NCBI RefSeq assembly: GCF_014873705.1
Contig: NZ_JADBDS010000001.1
Coordinates: forward strand, 62,001-126,000
Source: Mycobacterium sp. OAS707
Lineage (GTDB): Bacteria; Actinomycetota; Actinomycetes; Mycobacteriales; Mycobacteriaceae
Direction: 5' to 3'
Length of the DNA stretch: 64,000 nucleotides
Shown: positions 1-8,327 of the stretch, in pieces
Layout of the letters: each line of letters begins with the position of its first letter
How positions within the stretch are numbered: the first letter of the stretch is position 1
The notes under the pieces: generated by a model
What the model was told of the DNA's origin: nothing
Database searches by the model: none
The model's input: the letters and a program-made list of their open reading frames with translations, nothing else
Made by a program: the position numbers and the translations under genes

Positions 1-1108
1 CGATCTGCGGCACCGTCACGTGCGATTCGTCGATGACGAGCAGGAAGTCCTCGGGGAAGTAGTCGAGCAGGGTGGCAGGCGCTGAGCCGGCCGGGCGGGC
101 ATCGATGTGGCGTGAGTAGTTCTCGATGCCCGAGCAGAAGCCGACCTGACGCATCATCTCGACGTCATAGTTGGTGCGCATCCGCAGCCGCTGCGCCTCC
201 AGCAGCTTGCCCTGCCCTTCGAGCTCGGCCAGCCGCTCTTCGAGCTCCTGCTCGATGGTCGAGATCGCGTGTGCCATGCGGTCTGGACCTGCCACGTAGT
301 GCGTGGCCGGGAAGATCCGCAGCGAGTCGACCTTGCGAACGACGTCACCGGTCAGCGGATGCAGGTAGTACAGCTCCTCGATCTCGTCGCCGAAGAACTC
401 GATGCGGACCGCAAGCTCCTCGTAGGACGGGATGATCTCGACGGTGTCGCCGCGAACCCGGAACGAGCCGCGAGTGAACGCCATGTCGTTGCGGGTGTAC
501 TGAACGTCGACGAGCAGTCGCAGCAGCGCGTCGCGCGGGACTTCCTGGCCGATCTGCAGCTCGACCGAGCGGTCCAGATACGACTGGGGCGTGCCAAGGC
601 CATAGATGCAGGACACCGACGCGACCACCACCACGTCGCGCCGCGACAGCAGGCTCGACGTCGCCGAGTGCCGCAGCCGCTCGACGTCGTCGTTGATGGA
701 GCTGTCCTTCTCGATGTAGGTGTCGGTCTGCGCGATGTACGCCTCGGGCTGGTAGTAGTCGTAGTACGAGACGAAGTACTCAACGGCGTTGTGCGGCAAC
801 ATCTCTCGTAGCTCGTTGGCAAGCTGTGCGGCCAGGGTCTTGTTCGGCGCCATCACCAGCGTTGGGCGCTGCAGGCGCTCGATCAGCCACGCGGTGGTCG
901 CCGACTTACCCGTTCCGGTGGCACCCAGCAGCACGACATCGCGCTCCCCCGCTCTGATGCGGCGCTCGAGCTCGTCGATGGCGGCAGGCTGATCACCCGC
1001 GGGCGAGTGCGGGCTGACCACCTCGAAGCGGCCGCCCGCCCGCACGACCTCGTCGACGGCGCGATACTCCGAGTGCGCAAGCACGGGGTGTTCGGTAGCG
1101 AAAGCCAT
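1..1108 (-). CDS. uvrB: UvrABC excinuclease subunit B, partial (3' end beyond the left edge)
   Basis: UvrB is the damage-verifying helicase-like subunit of nucleotide excision repair; it is loaded by UvrA and then recruits UvrC. About 369 codons are visible. The start is ATG at 1108 (protein [15 protein letters not shown]). Seen in the translation: the Walker A stretch [13 protein letters not shown] at about residues 46-58, followed by [15 protein letters not shown], and the aromatic beta-hairpin region with [14 protein letters not shown] that inserts between the DNA strands. The rest of the helicase domain and the C-terminal UvrC-binding part lie outside the window. A 45 bp gap separates it from the upstream crotonase gene on the same strand. 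No mycobacterial LexA box (TCGAAC-N4-GTTCGA) was seen before the start. Identification is firm and agrees with the uvrB-coaE-rpsA-polA order of M. tuberculosis. Confidence 0.97.
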   Translation of the reverse strand, partial: MAFATEHPVLAHSEYRAVDEVVRAGGRFEVVSPHSPAGDQPAAIDELERRIRAGERDVVLLGATGTGKSATTAWLIERLQRPTLVMAPNKTLAAQLANELREMLPHNAVEYFVSYYDYYQPEAYIAQTDTYIEKDSSINDDVERLRHSATSSLLSRRDVVVVASVSCIYGLGTPQSYLDRSVELQIGQEVPRDALLRLLVDVQYTRNDMAFTRGSFRVRGDTVEIIPSYEELAVRIEFFGDEIEELYYLHPLTGDVVRKVDSLRIFPATHYVAGPDRMAHAISTIEQELEERLAELEGQGKLLEAQRLRMRTNYDVEMMRQVGFCSGIENYSRHIDARPAGSAPATLLDYFPEDFLLVIDESHVTVPQI

Positions 1109-1153
1109 TTCACCAGGGTAGAACCCACCACCGACATCGGCTGTTCCCCAGGC

Positions 1154-1933
1154 TCAGGCCCCGGTGAAGCGCGGCTGACGGCGTTCGACGAACGCCTGGA
1201 TCCCCTCGGCCCCGTCGCTGGTCTTGAACAGGGCGACGACGTCGTCGACGAAGCGGTCCTCGGCGGACCGCTCACCCTCACGGTTGGCACGCTGAGCTGC
1301 GATGAGTGTGGTTCGCACGGCCAGCGGCGCCGATCGTGCGGCGATCCGCTCAGCCAGTTCGACGGCGCGCTCGCGCTGCCGTCCCGGTTCGACAACCTCC
1401 TGCACCAGGCCGATCCGCAGCGCCTCTGCGGCGTCGAATTCGTCAGCGGTCAGCAGCCAGCGCATCGCGTTGCCCCAGCCGGCGTCGCGCGGCAGCCGGG
1501 TGGTGGCCCCGCCGAACGGATAGATGCCCCGCTGGACCTCGAGTTGGGCGAACCGGGTATCGGCGCCGGCGATCCGGATGTCTGCGGCCAGCAGGAGTTC
1601 GATGCCGAGCGTCAGGCACCAGCCGTGGGCGGCGGCGACCACCGGCTTCGTCCACCCCCGGCCGTCATTGCGCCACGGGTTTCGGGCGTCGTCGGGCCAG
1701 TCCAGCGACCCATTCATCAGGCGGGGGCCGACTTCGGCAAGGTCCAGGCCGGCGGTGAAGTTGTCGCCCTCCGCGTACAGCACGCCGACGCGCAGGTTGT
1801 CGTCGCGTTCCAGGCGTTCGTAGGCGCGGCCCAGCTCCTCGAGCATCTCGACGTCGAATGCGTTTCGCTTTGCGGGCCGGTTGAGCCCCATGTGCAGTAT
1901 GTGGTCCCGTTCGTCGACTATGACAGTTGGCAT
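1154..1933 (-). CDS. Enoyl-CoA hydratase/isomerase (crotonase) family protein
   Basis: This 259-residue protein has the length and layout of crotonase-fold enzymes that hydrate or isomerise acyl-CoA thioesters. Visible family marks are the N-terminal MGLNRPAKRNAFD strand-helix, the oxyanion-hole stretch DNFTAGLDLAEVG at about residues 56-68, a second part AAHGWCLTLGIELLLAADIRIA, and the PFGGATTRLPR region. The usual catalytic glutamates of classical hydratases are not clearly placed, so the exact reaction is open. The start codon at 1933 lies inside a palindrome shared with the divergent TetR gene (1951), which points to local repression by that TetR. With so little space before the ATG, the mRNA is probably leaderless. 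It is not part of the M. tuberculosis uvrB neighbourhood as I know it. Confidence 0.9.
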   Translation of the reverse strand: MPTVIVDERDHILHMGLNRPAKRNAFDVEMLEELGRAYERLERDDNLRVGVLYAEGDNFTAGLDLAEVGPRLMNGSLDWPDDARNPWRNDGRGWTKPVVAAAHGWCLTLGIELLLAADIRIAGADTRFAQLEVQRGIYPFGGATTRLPRDAGWGNAMRWLLTADEFDAAEALRIGLVQEVVEPGRQRERAVELAERIAARSAPLAVRTTLIAAQRANREGERSAEDRFVDDVVALFKTSDGAEGIQAFVERRQPRFTGA

Positions 1934-1952
1934 AATCTAGAGGCTAGACTAT
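1932..1952. promoter_or_regulatory. Probable TetR operator covering both divergent start codons
   Basis: The sequence ATAATCTAG - AGG - CTAGACTAT is an inverted repeat with 8 of 9 matching positions per arm. It fills the 17 bp between the divergent crotonase and TetR genes and takes in both ATG codons. On the minus strand a TANNNT -10 element (TAGCCT) ends 7 nt before the crotonase ATG, as expected for a leaderless mycobacterial transcript. A repressor bound here would block both promoters. The palindrome is seen; its role as operator is inferred. Confidence 0.65.
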
Positions 1953-2541
1953 GATGGATGTCATAGCCAGCGATAGCCGAGACCGGATGATTCAAAGCGC
2001 CGCTTTGCTGTTCAGAGAGAACGGCTACAGCGGCACGGGTTTTCGCGACGTCATCGAGCACAGCGGAGCGCCGCGCGGTTCGATCTACCACCACTTTCCC
2101 GGCGGCAAGGAACAACTCGCGGCGGAGACGATGGCGTGGGCCGCTGGCGTGGTCGAGCGGCGCATCGCCCGTGCCGCTGAGGGCGGCGACCCGATCGCTG
2201 CACTCGGCATCTTCGTCGACTCCTGGCGAGAAGTGCTCGAAGACAGCAACTTTCGTGCCGGCTGTCCCGTCGTTGCTGTGGCCGCCGAGGCGGACGCCGG
2301 GTCAACCGCGACCGATGCGGCCGCCGCCGCGTTCACGCGTTGGCAGGATCTGATCGGACGGAGCCTGCTCGACGCGGGTGTCAGCCGCACCGACGCGCGA
2401 CGATTAGCTACCACGGTCGTCGCCGCGATCGAGGGCGCGATCCTGCTCTGCCGGGTACGGCGCGACATCCGCCCGCTGCGCGACGTCCACCGCGCGCTGG
2501 AGGCTACCCTGCGCACCGCGATTTCCTGGCACAACCGATGA
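1951..2541 (+). CDS. TetR/AcrR family transcriptional regulator
   Basis: This is a 196-residue one-domain-pair repressor. The N-terminal helix-turn-helix is clear: SRDRMIQSAALLFRENGYSG at about residues 8-27, then FRDVIEHSGAPRGSIYHHF, with the SIYHHFPGGKEQL signature near residue 50. The C-terminal half is of the LmrA/YxaF-like type, with a cysteine in RAGCPVVAVA. It diverges from the crotonase gene with a 17 bp gap and a shared palindrome, so autoregulation plus control of the crotonase is the simple reading. Two ATG codons in tandem (1951 and 1954) begin the frame and there is no room for a Shine-Dalgarno site, so translation is probably leaderless or nearly so. The effector is unknown, perhaps an acyl-CoA. 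Confidence 0.9.
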   Translation: MMDVIASDSRDRMIQSAALLFRENGYSGTGFRDVIEHSGAPRGSIYHHFPGGKEQLAAETMAWAAGVVERRIARAAEGGDPIAALGIFVDSWREVLEDSNFRAGCPVVAVAAEADAGSTATDAAAAAFTRWQDLIGRSLLDAGVSRTDARRLATTVVAAIEGAILLCRVRRDIRPLRDVHRALEATLRTAISWHNR

Positions 2542-2632
2542 CCTCTCGGCCGCCTATGCTGAGAGCATCCACGCGCCAAAGCACGAAACATTTGACCTGG
2601 TAGCCCGCACCAACACCGATCCGAAGGGCATC

Positions 2633-3073
2633 GTGCGGGCCGTTGACGTCTATACCGTCGAGCCGTGGGGCCTTTACATGGCGCGACCGGCCCCCGGACG
2701 CACACAGTTTCACTACATCGAGTCTTGGTTGCTGCCGTCCGTCGGCTTGCGAGCCACGATCTTTCACTTCAACCCCGGCCATGAAGTCGATCAGGACTAC
2801 TACCTCGACGTCGGCCACTACACGCCGGGGACCAACGCATGGCATGCCGAGGACCACTACCTCGACCTCGTCGTCCGGACAGGCAAGAGCGTCGAGTTGT
2901 TGGACGTCGACGAGCTCCTGACCGCCGTCCGTCACGGCCTGTTGACGCCGGAAACCGGCGAGCATGCGGTGCAGACGGCCGTGTCGGCGATCGACGGGCT
3001 GTCCAGGCACGACTACGACTTGAACCGCTGGCTCGCCGAAAGCGGAATGACGCTGACCTGGCGGCCGGCATAG
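2633..3073 (+). CDS. DUF402 domain protein; true N-terminus upstream lacks a standard start codon
   Basis: The 146-residue frame from GTG 2633 carries the DUF402 (PF04167-type) fold seen in nucleoside-phosphate phosphatases and related proteins: AVDVYTVEPWGLYMARP, FHYIESWLLP, FHFNPGHEVDQDYYLDVG and the acidic WHAEDHYLDLVVR. These are the acidic and aromatic positions that bind metal and substrate in the family. The same frame stays open upstream, and the residues just before GTG 2633 (IHAPKHETFDL then VARTNTDPKGI) look like the normal family N-terminus, yet no ATG, GTG or TTG occurs in frame back to the stop at 2405. A TATGCT -10 element at 2555-2560 would start a transcript at about 2567, exactly at an ATC codon. 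An ATC start, a lost start codon, or a one-base deletion after ATG 2556 are the options. Whether the protein from 2633 alone folds is uncertain. Confidence 0.7.
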   Translation: MRAVDVYTVEPWGLYMARPAPGRTQFHYIESWLLPSVGLRATIFHFNPGHEVDQDYYLDVGHYTPGTNAWHAEDHYLDLVVRTGKSVELLDVDELLTAVRHGLLTPETGEHAVQTAVSAIDGLSRHDYDLNRWLAESGMTLTWRPA

Positions 3074-3102
3074 CCCCGTTCCGCGGCGGGTATGCCTCGG
3101 TA

Positions 3103-4047
3103 ATGGTTCCCGACTGGCAGTCGCCGACGCTTGCGACGCTCACCGACGAGCGCTTCTCCGACCCCGATTGGATCTTCGAGCGCAAGCTGGACGGGGTGCG
3201 GGGCCTTGCCTTCCGCGACGGCAAGCGGATACGGCTGCTGTCGCGAAACCAATTGTCGCTCAACAACACCTACCCTGAGATCGTCGAGGGACTTGCCAAA
3301 CAGGAGACATCTCGATTCGTCATGGACGGCGAGATCGTGGCCTTCGAAGGACGACGAACCAGTTTCGAGCGATTGCAGGGCCGCTCCGGCATCACCGATC
3401 CCGCCCTCGCCAGGGTGTCGGGCATTCCCGTCTTCTACTACGTGTTCGATCTGATGAACCTGGACGGCGAAGACATCACGGCCTATCCGCTGTTACAGCG
3501 TAAACGACTGCTGCGCAACACCTTCAGCTTCGATGATCCGCTACGCTTCACCACCCACCGAGTCAAGGACGGTGAATCGGCTTATCGCGCCGCTTGCGAG
3601 CGCGGCGACGAAGGGGTGATCGCGAAGTTGGCCGAATCGACCTACGAGGGCGGACGGTCGCGCAACTGGCTGAAGTTCAAGTGCAGCCGCGATCAAGAGT
3701 TTGTGGTCGTCGGGTACACGGCCCCGAAGGGCAGCCGGGTGGGTCTCGGAGCGCTGTTGCTCGGCTACTACGACGGGGCGGATCTGGTCTATGCAGGCAA
3801 GGTCGGCACCGGGTTCGACGACGCGACACTGCGAAAACTGCACGAACAATTGGCGCGCACCGAGCAGGCGACGTCGCCCATCACAAGAGGATCGGTCCGC
3901 GAGCCGACCGCGCGTTGGGTGCGACCGAAATTGGTGGCGCAGGTGGCGTTCGGCGAGTGGACCCGCGACGGCAAGCTGCGCCACCCGCGATATCTCGGCC
4001 TGCGTACCGACAAGAGTCCCAACGAGGTGGTGAGGGAGACGCACTGA
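3103..4047 (+). CDS. ATP-dependent DNA ligase, LigD ligase-domain type, stand-alone
   Basis: This 314-residue protein corresponds to the ligase module of the multidomain end-joining enzyme LigD, without its polymerase or phosphoesterase modules. Motif I is ERKLDGVRG with the adenylated lysine at residue 28. Other nucleotidyltransferase motifs are MDGEIVAF, YYVFDLMNLDG, EGVIAKLAE and WLKFKC. The OB-fold part follows with FVVVGYT and KVGTGFD, and RHPRYLGLRTDK near the end. The start is ATG 3103, chosen because motif I then lies at the normal distance; longer upstream readings overlap the DUF402 gene. Its TGA shares one base with the ATG of the polymerase gene, so the two are coupled. No Ku gene is in the window. 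It could serve backup nick sealing or excision repair rather than classical NHEJ. Confidence 0.92.
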   Translation: MVPDWQSPTLATLTDERFSDPDWIFERKLDGVRGLAFRDGKRIRLLSRNQLSLNNTYPEIVEGLAKQETSRFVMDGEIVAFEGRRTSFERLQGRSGITDPALARVSGIPVFYYVFDLMNLDGEDITAYPLLQRKRLLRNTFSFDDPLRFTTHRVKDGESAYRAACERGDEGVIAKLAESTYEGGRSRNWLKFKCSRDQEFVVVGYTAPKGSRVGLGALLLGYYDGADLVYAGKVGTGFDDATLRKLHEQLARTEQATSPITRGSVREPTARWVRPKLVAQVAFGEWTRDGKLRHPRYLGLRTDKSPNEVVRETH

Positions 4048-4943
4048 TGGCTGCAAGGTCCCGAGCAGTCGAGATCACCCATCCGAACCGGGTGGTGTTT
4101 CCCGACGACGGCATCACGAAGGGCGACCTGGTCGACTACTACTCAGAAATCGCCGATGTCATGGTGTCGCACTTGAAGGGCAGACCGCTCACGTTGTGGC
4201 GATATCCCCGCGGCATCGGCCAGCACGGCTTCGTGCAACAGGATTTCTCCGGCACGCTGCCCGAATGGATGGGCTCGGCCGAGGTCACCAAGGAGGGCGG
4301 CACGGTCGTGCACCCGGTCGTGGATCGTCGCGATGCGTTGGTATGGCTGGCCAATCAGAACTGCGTCACCGTGCATTCGTGGCTGTCGCGGCGCGACCTG
4401 CTCGGCGAACCGGATCAAGTCATCTTCGACCTGGATCCGTCAACCGACGATTTTGCCGCGGTGCGCGCGGCCGCCCAAGCCTGCGCCGACGTGCTGCGCG
4501 ATCTCGGCCTTGCGCCGTACCTGAAGACCACCGGATCGCGGGGGCTGCATGTCGTCACGCCGCTGGCCCGCGGACACGACTTCGACACTGTCAGGCAGTT
4601 CGCCCGCGACGTCGCCGAGGTCGTGGTGGCGGATGATCCCGCACACCGAACGGTCGAGCAGCGCAAGGACAAGCGCGGCGACCGGATCTACGTCGACGTG
4701 ATGCGAAATGCCTACGCGCAAACCGCCGCGGCTCCGTACACGGTGCGCGCACGACGCGGTGCTCCCGTCGCCACCCCACTGGAGTGGGACGAGCTGAGCG
4801 CACGTGGTTTGCGGCCTGACCGCTTCACGCTTCGCGACGTGCTGAAACGGGTTGCCGGACAAGGCGATCCATGGGCCGACATGCGTCGGCACGCCCGCTC
4901 GTTGACCCGGCCCATCGAACGTCTGTCGAAGCTCAATGCCTGA
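4047..4943 (+). CDS. LigD-type polymerase/primase domain protein, stand-alone
   Basis: This 298-residue protein is the archaeo-eukaryotic primase-like polymerase module of LigD as a separate protein, comparable to the stand-alone PolD proteins of M. smegmatis. The metal-binding DxD is in VIFDLDPSTDDF, the conserved TTGSRGLHVV motif with its histidine follows, and a further acidic strand RIYVDVMRNAYAQT supplies the third acidic residue. The N-terminal part has ITHPNRVVFPDDGITKGDLVDYY and LWRYPRGIGQHGFVQQD, typical of the family. Such enzymes add ribonucleotides or deoxynucleotides to short gaps and DNA ends. It starts at ATG 4047 inside the ligase stop codon and overlaps the glycosylase gene by 8 bp, so ligase, polymerase and glycosylase are almost certainly one transcript. 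Confidence 0.92.
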   Translation: MAARSRAVEITHPNRVVFPDDGITKGDLVDYYSEIADVMVSHLKGRPLTLWRYPRGIGQHGFVQQDFSGTLPEWMGSAEVTKEGGTVVHPVVDRRDALVWLANQNCVTVHSWLSRRDLLGEPDQVIFDLDPSTDDFAAVRAAAQACADVLRDLGLAPYLKTTGSRGLHVVTPLARGHDFDTVRQFARDVAEVVVADDPAHRTVEQRKDKRGDRIYVDVMRNAYAQTAAAPYTVRARRGAPVATPLEWDELSARGLRPDRFTLRDVLKRVAGQGDPWADMRRHARSLTRPIERLSKLNA

Positions 4944-5706
4944 ATTACCCGATGTGGAGGGGTTCCGTCGCGAGTTGGCAGAAAAGCTGCCCGGGCGTGA
5001 GGTGCGGGCCGTCGACGTGCGTGACCCCGGAGTGTTGCGGAACACCAGCGCGCCCGCGCTGGCCCGCAATCTGATGAAGCACACGTTCCGAAAGCCGCGA
5101 CGACACGGCAAATGGCTGATCCTGCCGACGGATGGTCCCGTTCTGCTGGTTCACAGCGGGATGACTGGGCAGCCGTACTTCGCGGCCGACGGCGCCAACG
5201 AAAAGGGATACGAACGGCTTGTGATCGCCCTCGACCGTGGCGAGTTGCGCTATGCCGATCTCCGGAAACTGCGCGGCATCTGGCTGGCCGTCGACGACGA
5301 CGCGACAGCCGAGGTGATGGGCAAGCAGGGGCCCGATGCGCTCGGACTCGATCTCGCCGGATTCCGCAAGGCGCTCGAGGGGCGCCGCGGAACACTGAAG
5401 CCGACCCTGATGGATCAATCGGTGATCGCGGGCCTTGGCAACCTGCTCGTCGACGAGATCTGTTGGCGTGCAAAGGTGCATCCCGGGCGGCCCGTCAGCA
5501 GTGTCGATGCGCGCCGAGTTCACGCTGCGATGAAGAGCGTTCTGGAGACGTCGGTGCGGCACGGGCGAGTGCCCGGCCTTCCGCGGTGGTTGACGCGCGT
5601 TCGCGACGACCCGGATCCGGGCTGCCCGCGCTGTCACACCCGGTTGCGGCGTAGCCGGATCGGTGGCCGAACCACGGTGTGGTGTCCGAATTGTCAACCG
5701 CCATAA
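4936..5706 (+). CDS. Fpg/Nei family DNA glycosylase/AP lyase
   Basis: This 256-residue enzyme of the formamidopyrimidine/endonuclease VIII family removes oxidised bases and nicks the abasic site. The mature N-terminus begins PELPDVEGF, with catalytic Pro2 and Glu3. The conserved lysine is in RRHGKWL. Helix-two-turn-helix residues are in VIAGLGNLLVDEICW. The C-terminal zinc finger has C-x2-C in CPRCHT and C-x2-C in CPNCQ. The 8 bp overlap with the polymerase gene places it in the same operon: a glycosylase/lyase to open the lesion, a gap-filling polymerase and a ligase to seal. This composition suggests a self-contained base-excision cassette. Whether it is an Fpg, a Nei or a mycobacterial paralogue cannot be settled from motifs alone. 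Confidence 0.92.
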   Translation: MPELPDVEGFRRELAEKLPGREVRAVDVRDPGVLRNTSAPALARNLMKHTFRKPRRHGKWLILPTDGPVLLVHSGMTGQPYFAADGANEKGYERLVIALDRGELRYADLRKLRGIWLAVDDDATAEVMGKQGPDALGLDLAGFRKALEGRRGTLKPTLMDQSVIAGLGNLLVDEICWRAKVHPGRPVSSVDARRVHAAMKSVLETSVRHGRVPGLPRWLTRVRDDPDPGCPRCHTRLRRSRIGGRTTVWCPNCQPP

Positions 5707-5712
5707 CGGCAA

Positions 5713-5753
5713 TGAGCCCGCTCAGCACCTCGTTGCGGGGCTGAGCGGGCTCA
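5713..5753. terminator. Bidirectional hairpin terminator
   Basis: A perfect 14 bp inverted repeat (TGAGCCCGCTCAGC at 5713-5726 and its complement at 5740-5753) with a 13-nt loop lies between the convergent glycosylase and PGRS-like genes. No T run follows, as is common for mycobacterial terminators. It would serve both strands. Confidence 0.8.
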
Positions 5754-5769
5754 CCGTCATGCGCAGCTG

Positions 5770-7578
5770 TTAGGTGGTGCCGCCGTTACTTCCGTTGGCG
5801 CCGTTGCTGCCGTTGGCGCCGTTGCTGCCGTTGGCACCGGTGCTACCGGTGCTGCCGGTGTGACCGCCGCCGCCGAGCAGGCCGCCACCGCCACCGGAGC
5901 CGCCGGTACCGCCTGCGCCGCCCGTGCCGCCGGTACCGCCGACGCCACCCTTGCCGCCCTTTCCGCCGGTGCCCGGTGTTCCCGAGGTCTCGACGTTGCC
6001 GCCGTTGCCACCGTTACCACCGTTGCCGCCGGTGGCTCCGGTACCGCCGGTGCCACCTTTGCCGCCGGAACCGCCGTTTCCGCCGATGCCGAGCACGAGG
6101 CCGCCGTGGCCACCGCTGCCGCCCGATGCGCCTGCGGAGCCGGCAGAACCGGCCGCACCCGTGCCGCCGTTGCCGCCGTTGCCGCCAGTGCCGCCGGCGT
6201 TGCCGGGATCGCCCACGTTCGAGCCGTTCCCGCCATTGCCGCCGTCGCCACCGTTGGCGCCGGTTCCACCGGCGCCACCGTCACCACCATTGCCGCCGGT
6301 GCCGCCGCAGCAGTACGGGCCGGTGCCGTTGCCGCCGTCGCCGCCCTTGCCGCCGGCCGCGCCTGCTCCGCCGGTGCCACCCGCTCCGCCGTTGCCGCCG
6401 GTCGCGGGGCTAACCGTGCCGACCTCGTTGACCGCGTCGCCACCCTTGCCGCCCGTGCCGCCTGCGACTCCGGTGCCGCCGTTGGCGCCGGGGCCGCCAT
6501 TGCCACCGAATGCGTCGTCGGTGGAGGGCGGCGAGACGGTGACGTCTGCGCCGTTGGTGCCGGAACCGGCGGTCTGGCCGTTCGGAGTGGGATTCACGCC
6601 GTTCGCGCCGGCGGCGCCCGCGCCACCCGTGCCACCGCTACCGCCCGCGCCGATCAGCAGGCCACCGTTGCCGCCGTCACCGCCGACAGCGCCGATACCG
6701 CCAGTGCCTCCGTCGCCACCGTTGCCCGCCAGCAGCCCAGGTCCGCTGCCGCCCTTGCCACCAGCGCCGCCGGCTCCGCCGTTACCGCCGTCGCCACCGC
6801 TGCCCAGCACCAAGCCACCGGCGCCGCCAGCACCGCCCGCCGCGCCCGTGCCGCCTGCGCCACCGGCGCCGCCGTTGCCGAACAGCCCACCGTGTCCGCC
6901 TGCGCCACCGGCCTGACCCGCAGCTCCGTCGGCGCCCTTGCCGCCGCTGCCCCAGAGCAGACCGCCGTTGCCGCCCTTTTCGCCGGGCTCATCGCCGTCG
7001 ATGCCGTTTCCGATCAGCAGCCCGCCTGGGCCGATCAGACCCAATAAGGCTCCGCTCGGGCTCGTCAGCGACAGGCCCGACGTCGACAGTGACGCTGCAG
7101 AGGCCGAAGCTCCGCCACCGCCCGCCCCACCGACGAGGGATGTCGCAAACGTCGTCGGCGCAAAGAAATTCGCGGCACTCTGCGCCCCGCGTGCATTACC
7201 GGAATGCGATACCGCGGCGCCGCCGGGGCTGTCCGACGGAATCAGGCCCAGCACCGCCAGAGGTGACACCGCATCGCCGATCGGAGCGGACGATGCGCCC
7301 ACCCCGCTCGACGTCGGTGCGGCCGCGGCCACGCCGACACCGAGTGCGGTATCGGACGCGGTCAGTGCCGGCGCATAGACCGGGCCACTGGCACCGCCGG
7401 TCGGCGCCGGAGCCTGCTGGCCCGCCGCAACGATGCCACCGGCGACCCCGCCGCCAACGGCCAGGACGCCCGCCGCCACCGCGGCCGTTATCGCGTTCGG
7501 ACGGGTGCCCTGGCCCCTCTTGCGGTGCCGCGAGCCGCCCGCCCGCTCTCTCGCAGGCGCGTACACGCCATCGGTCAT
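5770..7578 (-). CDS. PGRS-like glycine-rich repeat protein without a PE domain
   Basis: This 602-residue protein starts at ATG 7578, preceded by GGGAGA at a good Shine-Dalgarno distance. Residues 1-27 are basic ([16 protein letters not shown]); about 29-50 form a hydrophobic Ala/Gly/Val segment ([19 protein letters not shown]) that looks like a signal anchor; about 55-190 are Ala/Ser-rich. From about residue 200 to the end there are GGxGGxGG repeats of the PE-PGRS type, some with GLL(I/L)GNGG blocks. The N-terminal PE domain (about 100 residues with a Pro-Glu motif) is absent, so ESX-type export through PE is not expected. One Cys-Cys pair (GPYCCGG) interrupts the repeats. It is probably a surface or wall-associated protein, possibly glycine-repeat fibrous. 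Its function is unknown. Confidence 0.85.
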   Translation of the reverse strand: MTDGVYAPARERAGGSRHRKRGQGTRPNAITAAVAAGVLAVGGGVAGGIVAAGQQAPAPTGGASGPVYAPALTASDTALGVGVAAAAPTSSGVGASSAPIGDAVSPLAVLGLIPSDSPGGAAVSHSGNARGAQSAANFFAPTTFATSLVGGAGGGGASASAASLSTSGLSLTSPSGALLGLIGPGGLLIGNGIDGDEPGEKGGNGGLLWGSGGKGADGAAGQAGGAGGHGGLFGNGGAGGAGGTGAAGGAGGAGGLVLGSGGDGGNGGAGGAGGKGGSGPGLLAGNGGDGGTGGIGAVGGDGGNGGLLIGAGGSGGTGGAGAAGANGVNPTPNGQTAGSGTNGADVTVSPPSTDDAFGGNGGPGANGGTGVAGGTGGKGGDAVNEVGTVSPATGGNGGAGGTGGAGAAGGKGGDGGNGTGPYCCGGTGGNGGDGGAGGTGANGGDGGNGGNGSNVGDPGNAGGTGGNGGNGGTGAAGSAGSAGASGGSGGHGGLVLGIGGNGGSGGKGGTGGTGATGGNGGNGGNGGNVETSGTPGTGGKGGKGGVGGTGGTGGAGGTGGSGGGGGLLGGGGHTGSTGSTGANGSNGANGSNGANGSNGGTT

Positions 7579-8327
7579 AACCGAATCTCCCTTCGAGTGA
7601 TCACTTCGTGAACCTCTTCTCGCTGATAGCTGGCTTTTGCCAACCGCGATCCCCTCGGTGCTGACCCACGGCTCCCTTCCCCGAACCGGCAACGGGTCGC
7701 CGGTGATTTCTTGGTGGGGGCCTTGAGCGAACCTTCGAGATCGAGAGGATAGTAACCGGCGTCGATGGCTTTTGGGTTTGCTGATAGGCAATTTTTTCGA
7801 TTGCAACTAGTGGAGTTCAACACGCTGGGTGCAAAGCTTGTGACGGGCGCAGGCAATGTGGTAAACGGCTCGCCGCATCGTATCCGATTGCTCGATTCTG
7901 CACAGCTTGACCACCGCCTGCCACCCGTAAGCGACTGCTAATTAATCGATTTCGGTCGAACCGCGAACACCCTTATCGGCAGATCCGTCAATATCCTGCC
8001 GACTAATTGACGTGTGACATAACAGCGCCTATGGGAACCAGTTACGCCGACTGCAAACGCAGATACATCACATTTAGTCAGGCTGTCAAGCGTAACTTCA
8101 ATGTTGCTGGTGATGATCGCATTTCAATTCCGCTGCTGCGAAATCAGCAAACAATTGCCCCCGCGGGCGCGCCCTCTTCCACCGGCCGTAACGGTCGAGG
8201 ACGTATGCGCGATGATCTTGTAATGGCAAATAACCGCAGGTCCGCGCCTCACGACGGGGCTATCGAGCGGCCGCCGACCGGCAACCGCGTCGCTGTCACG
8301 GCTCTGACGACGGTAAGGTCGGCTGTC
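7579..8327. other. 749 bp divergent intergenic region with a probable structured leader
   Basis: This stretch holds no gene I can support. On the minus side, a -10-like TACTAT at about 7752-7757 would give the PGRS-like gene a leader of roughly 160 nt. That leader is GC-rich with small hairpins, for example GTTGGC-AAAA-GCCAGC near 7630-7645 and the palindrome GTGATCAC near 7599. The part from about 7800 to 8200 is richer in A+T (TAATTAATCGATTT, TGCTAATTAATCG). The reading frame of the secreted protein is open back to 8007, but its upstream part has no signal sequence and unlikely composition. Confidence 0.5.

Noticed and set aside
1109..1153. Possible SOS box upstream of uvrB
   Set aside because: No match to TCGAAC-N4-GTTCGA; separated GAAC and GTTC pieces are too far apart.
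2839..3102. Longer ligase frame overlapping DUF402
   Set aside because: Arg-rich translation is a shadow of the DUF402 gene; motif I is correctly placed from ATG 3103.
5770..7578. Full PE-PGRS protein
   Set aside because: The first 100 residues lack the PE domain and its Pro-Glu motif.
7579..7760. ydaO (c-di-AMP) or M-box riboswitch in the PGRS leader
   Set aside because: Short similarities such as GGGTCAGCACC only; the characteristic motifs are not in the right order.
8007..8327. Longer N-terminus for the small secreted protein
   Set aside because: The extra part has unlikely amino-acid composition, and the signal peptide begins at ATG 8328.
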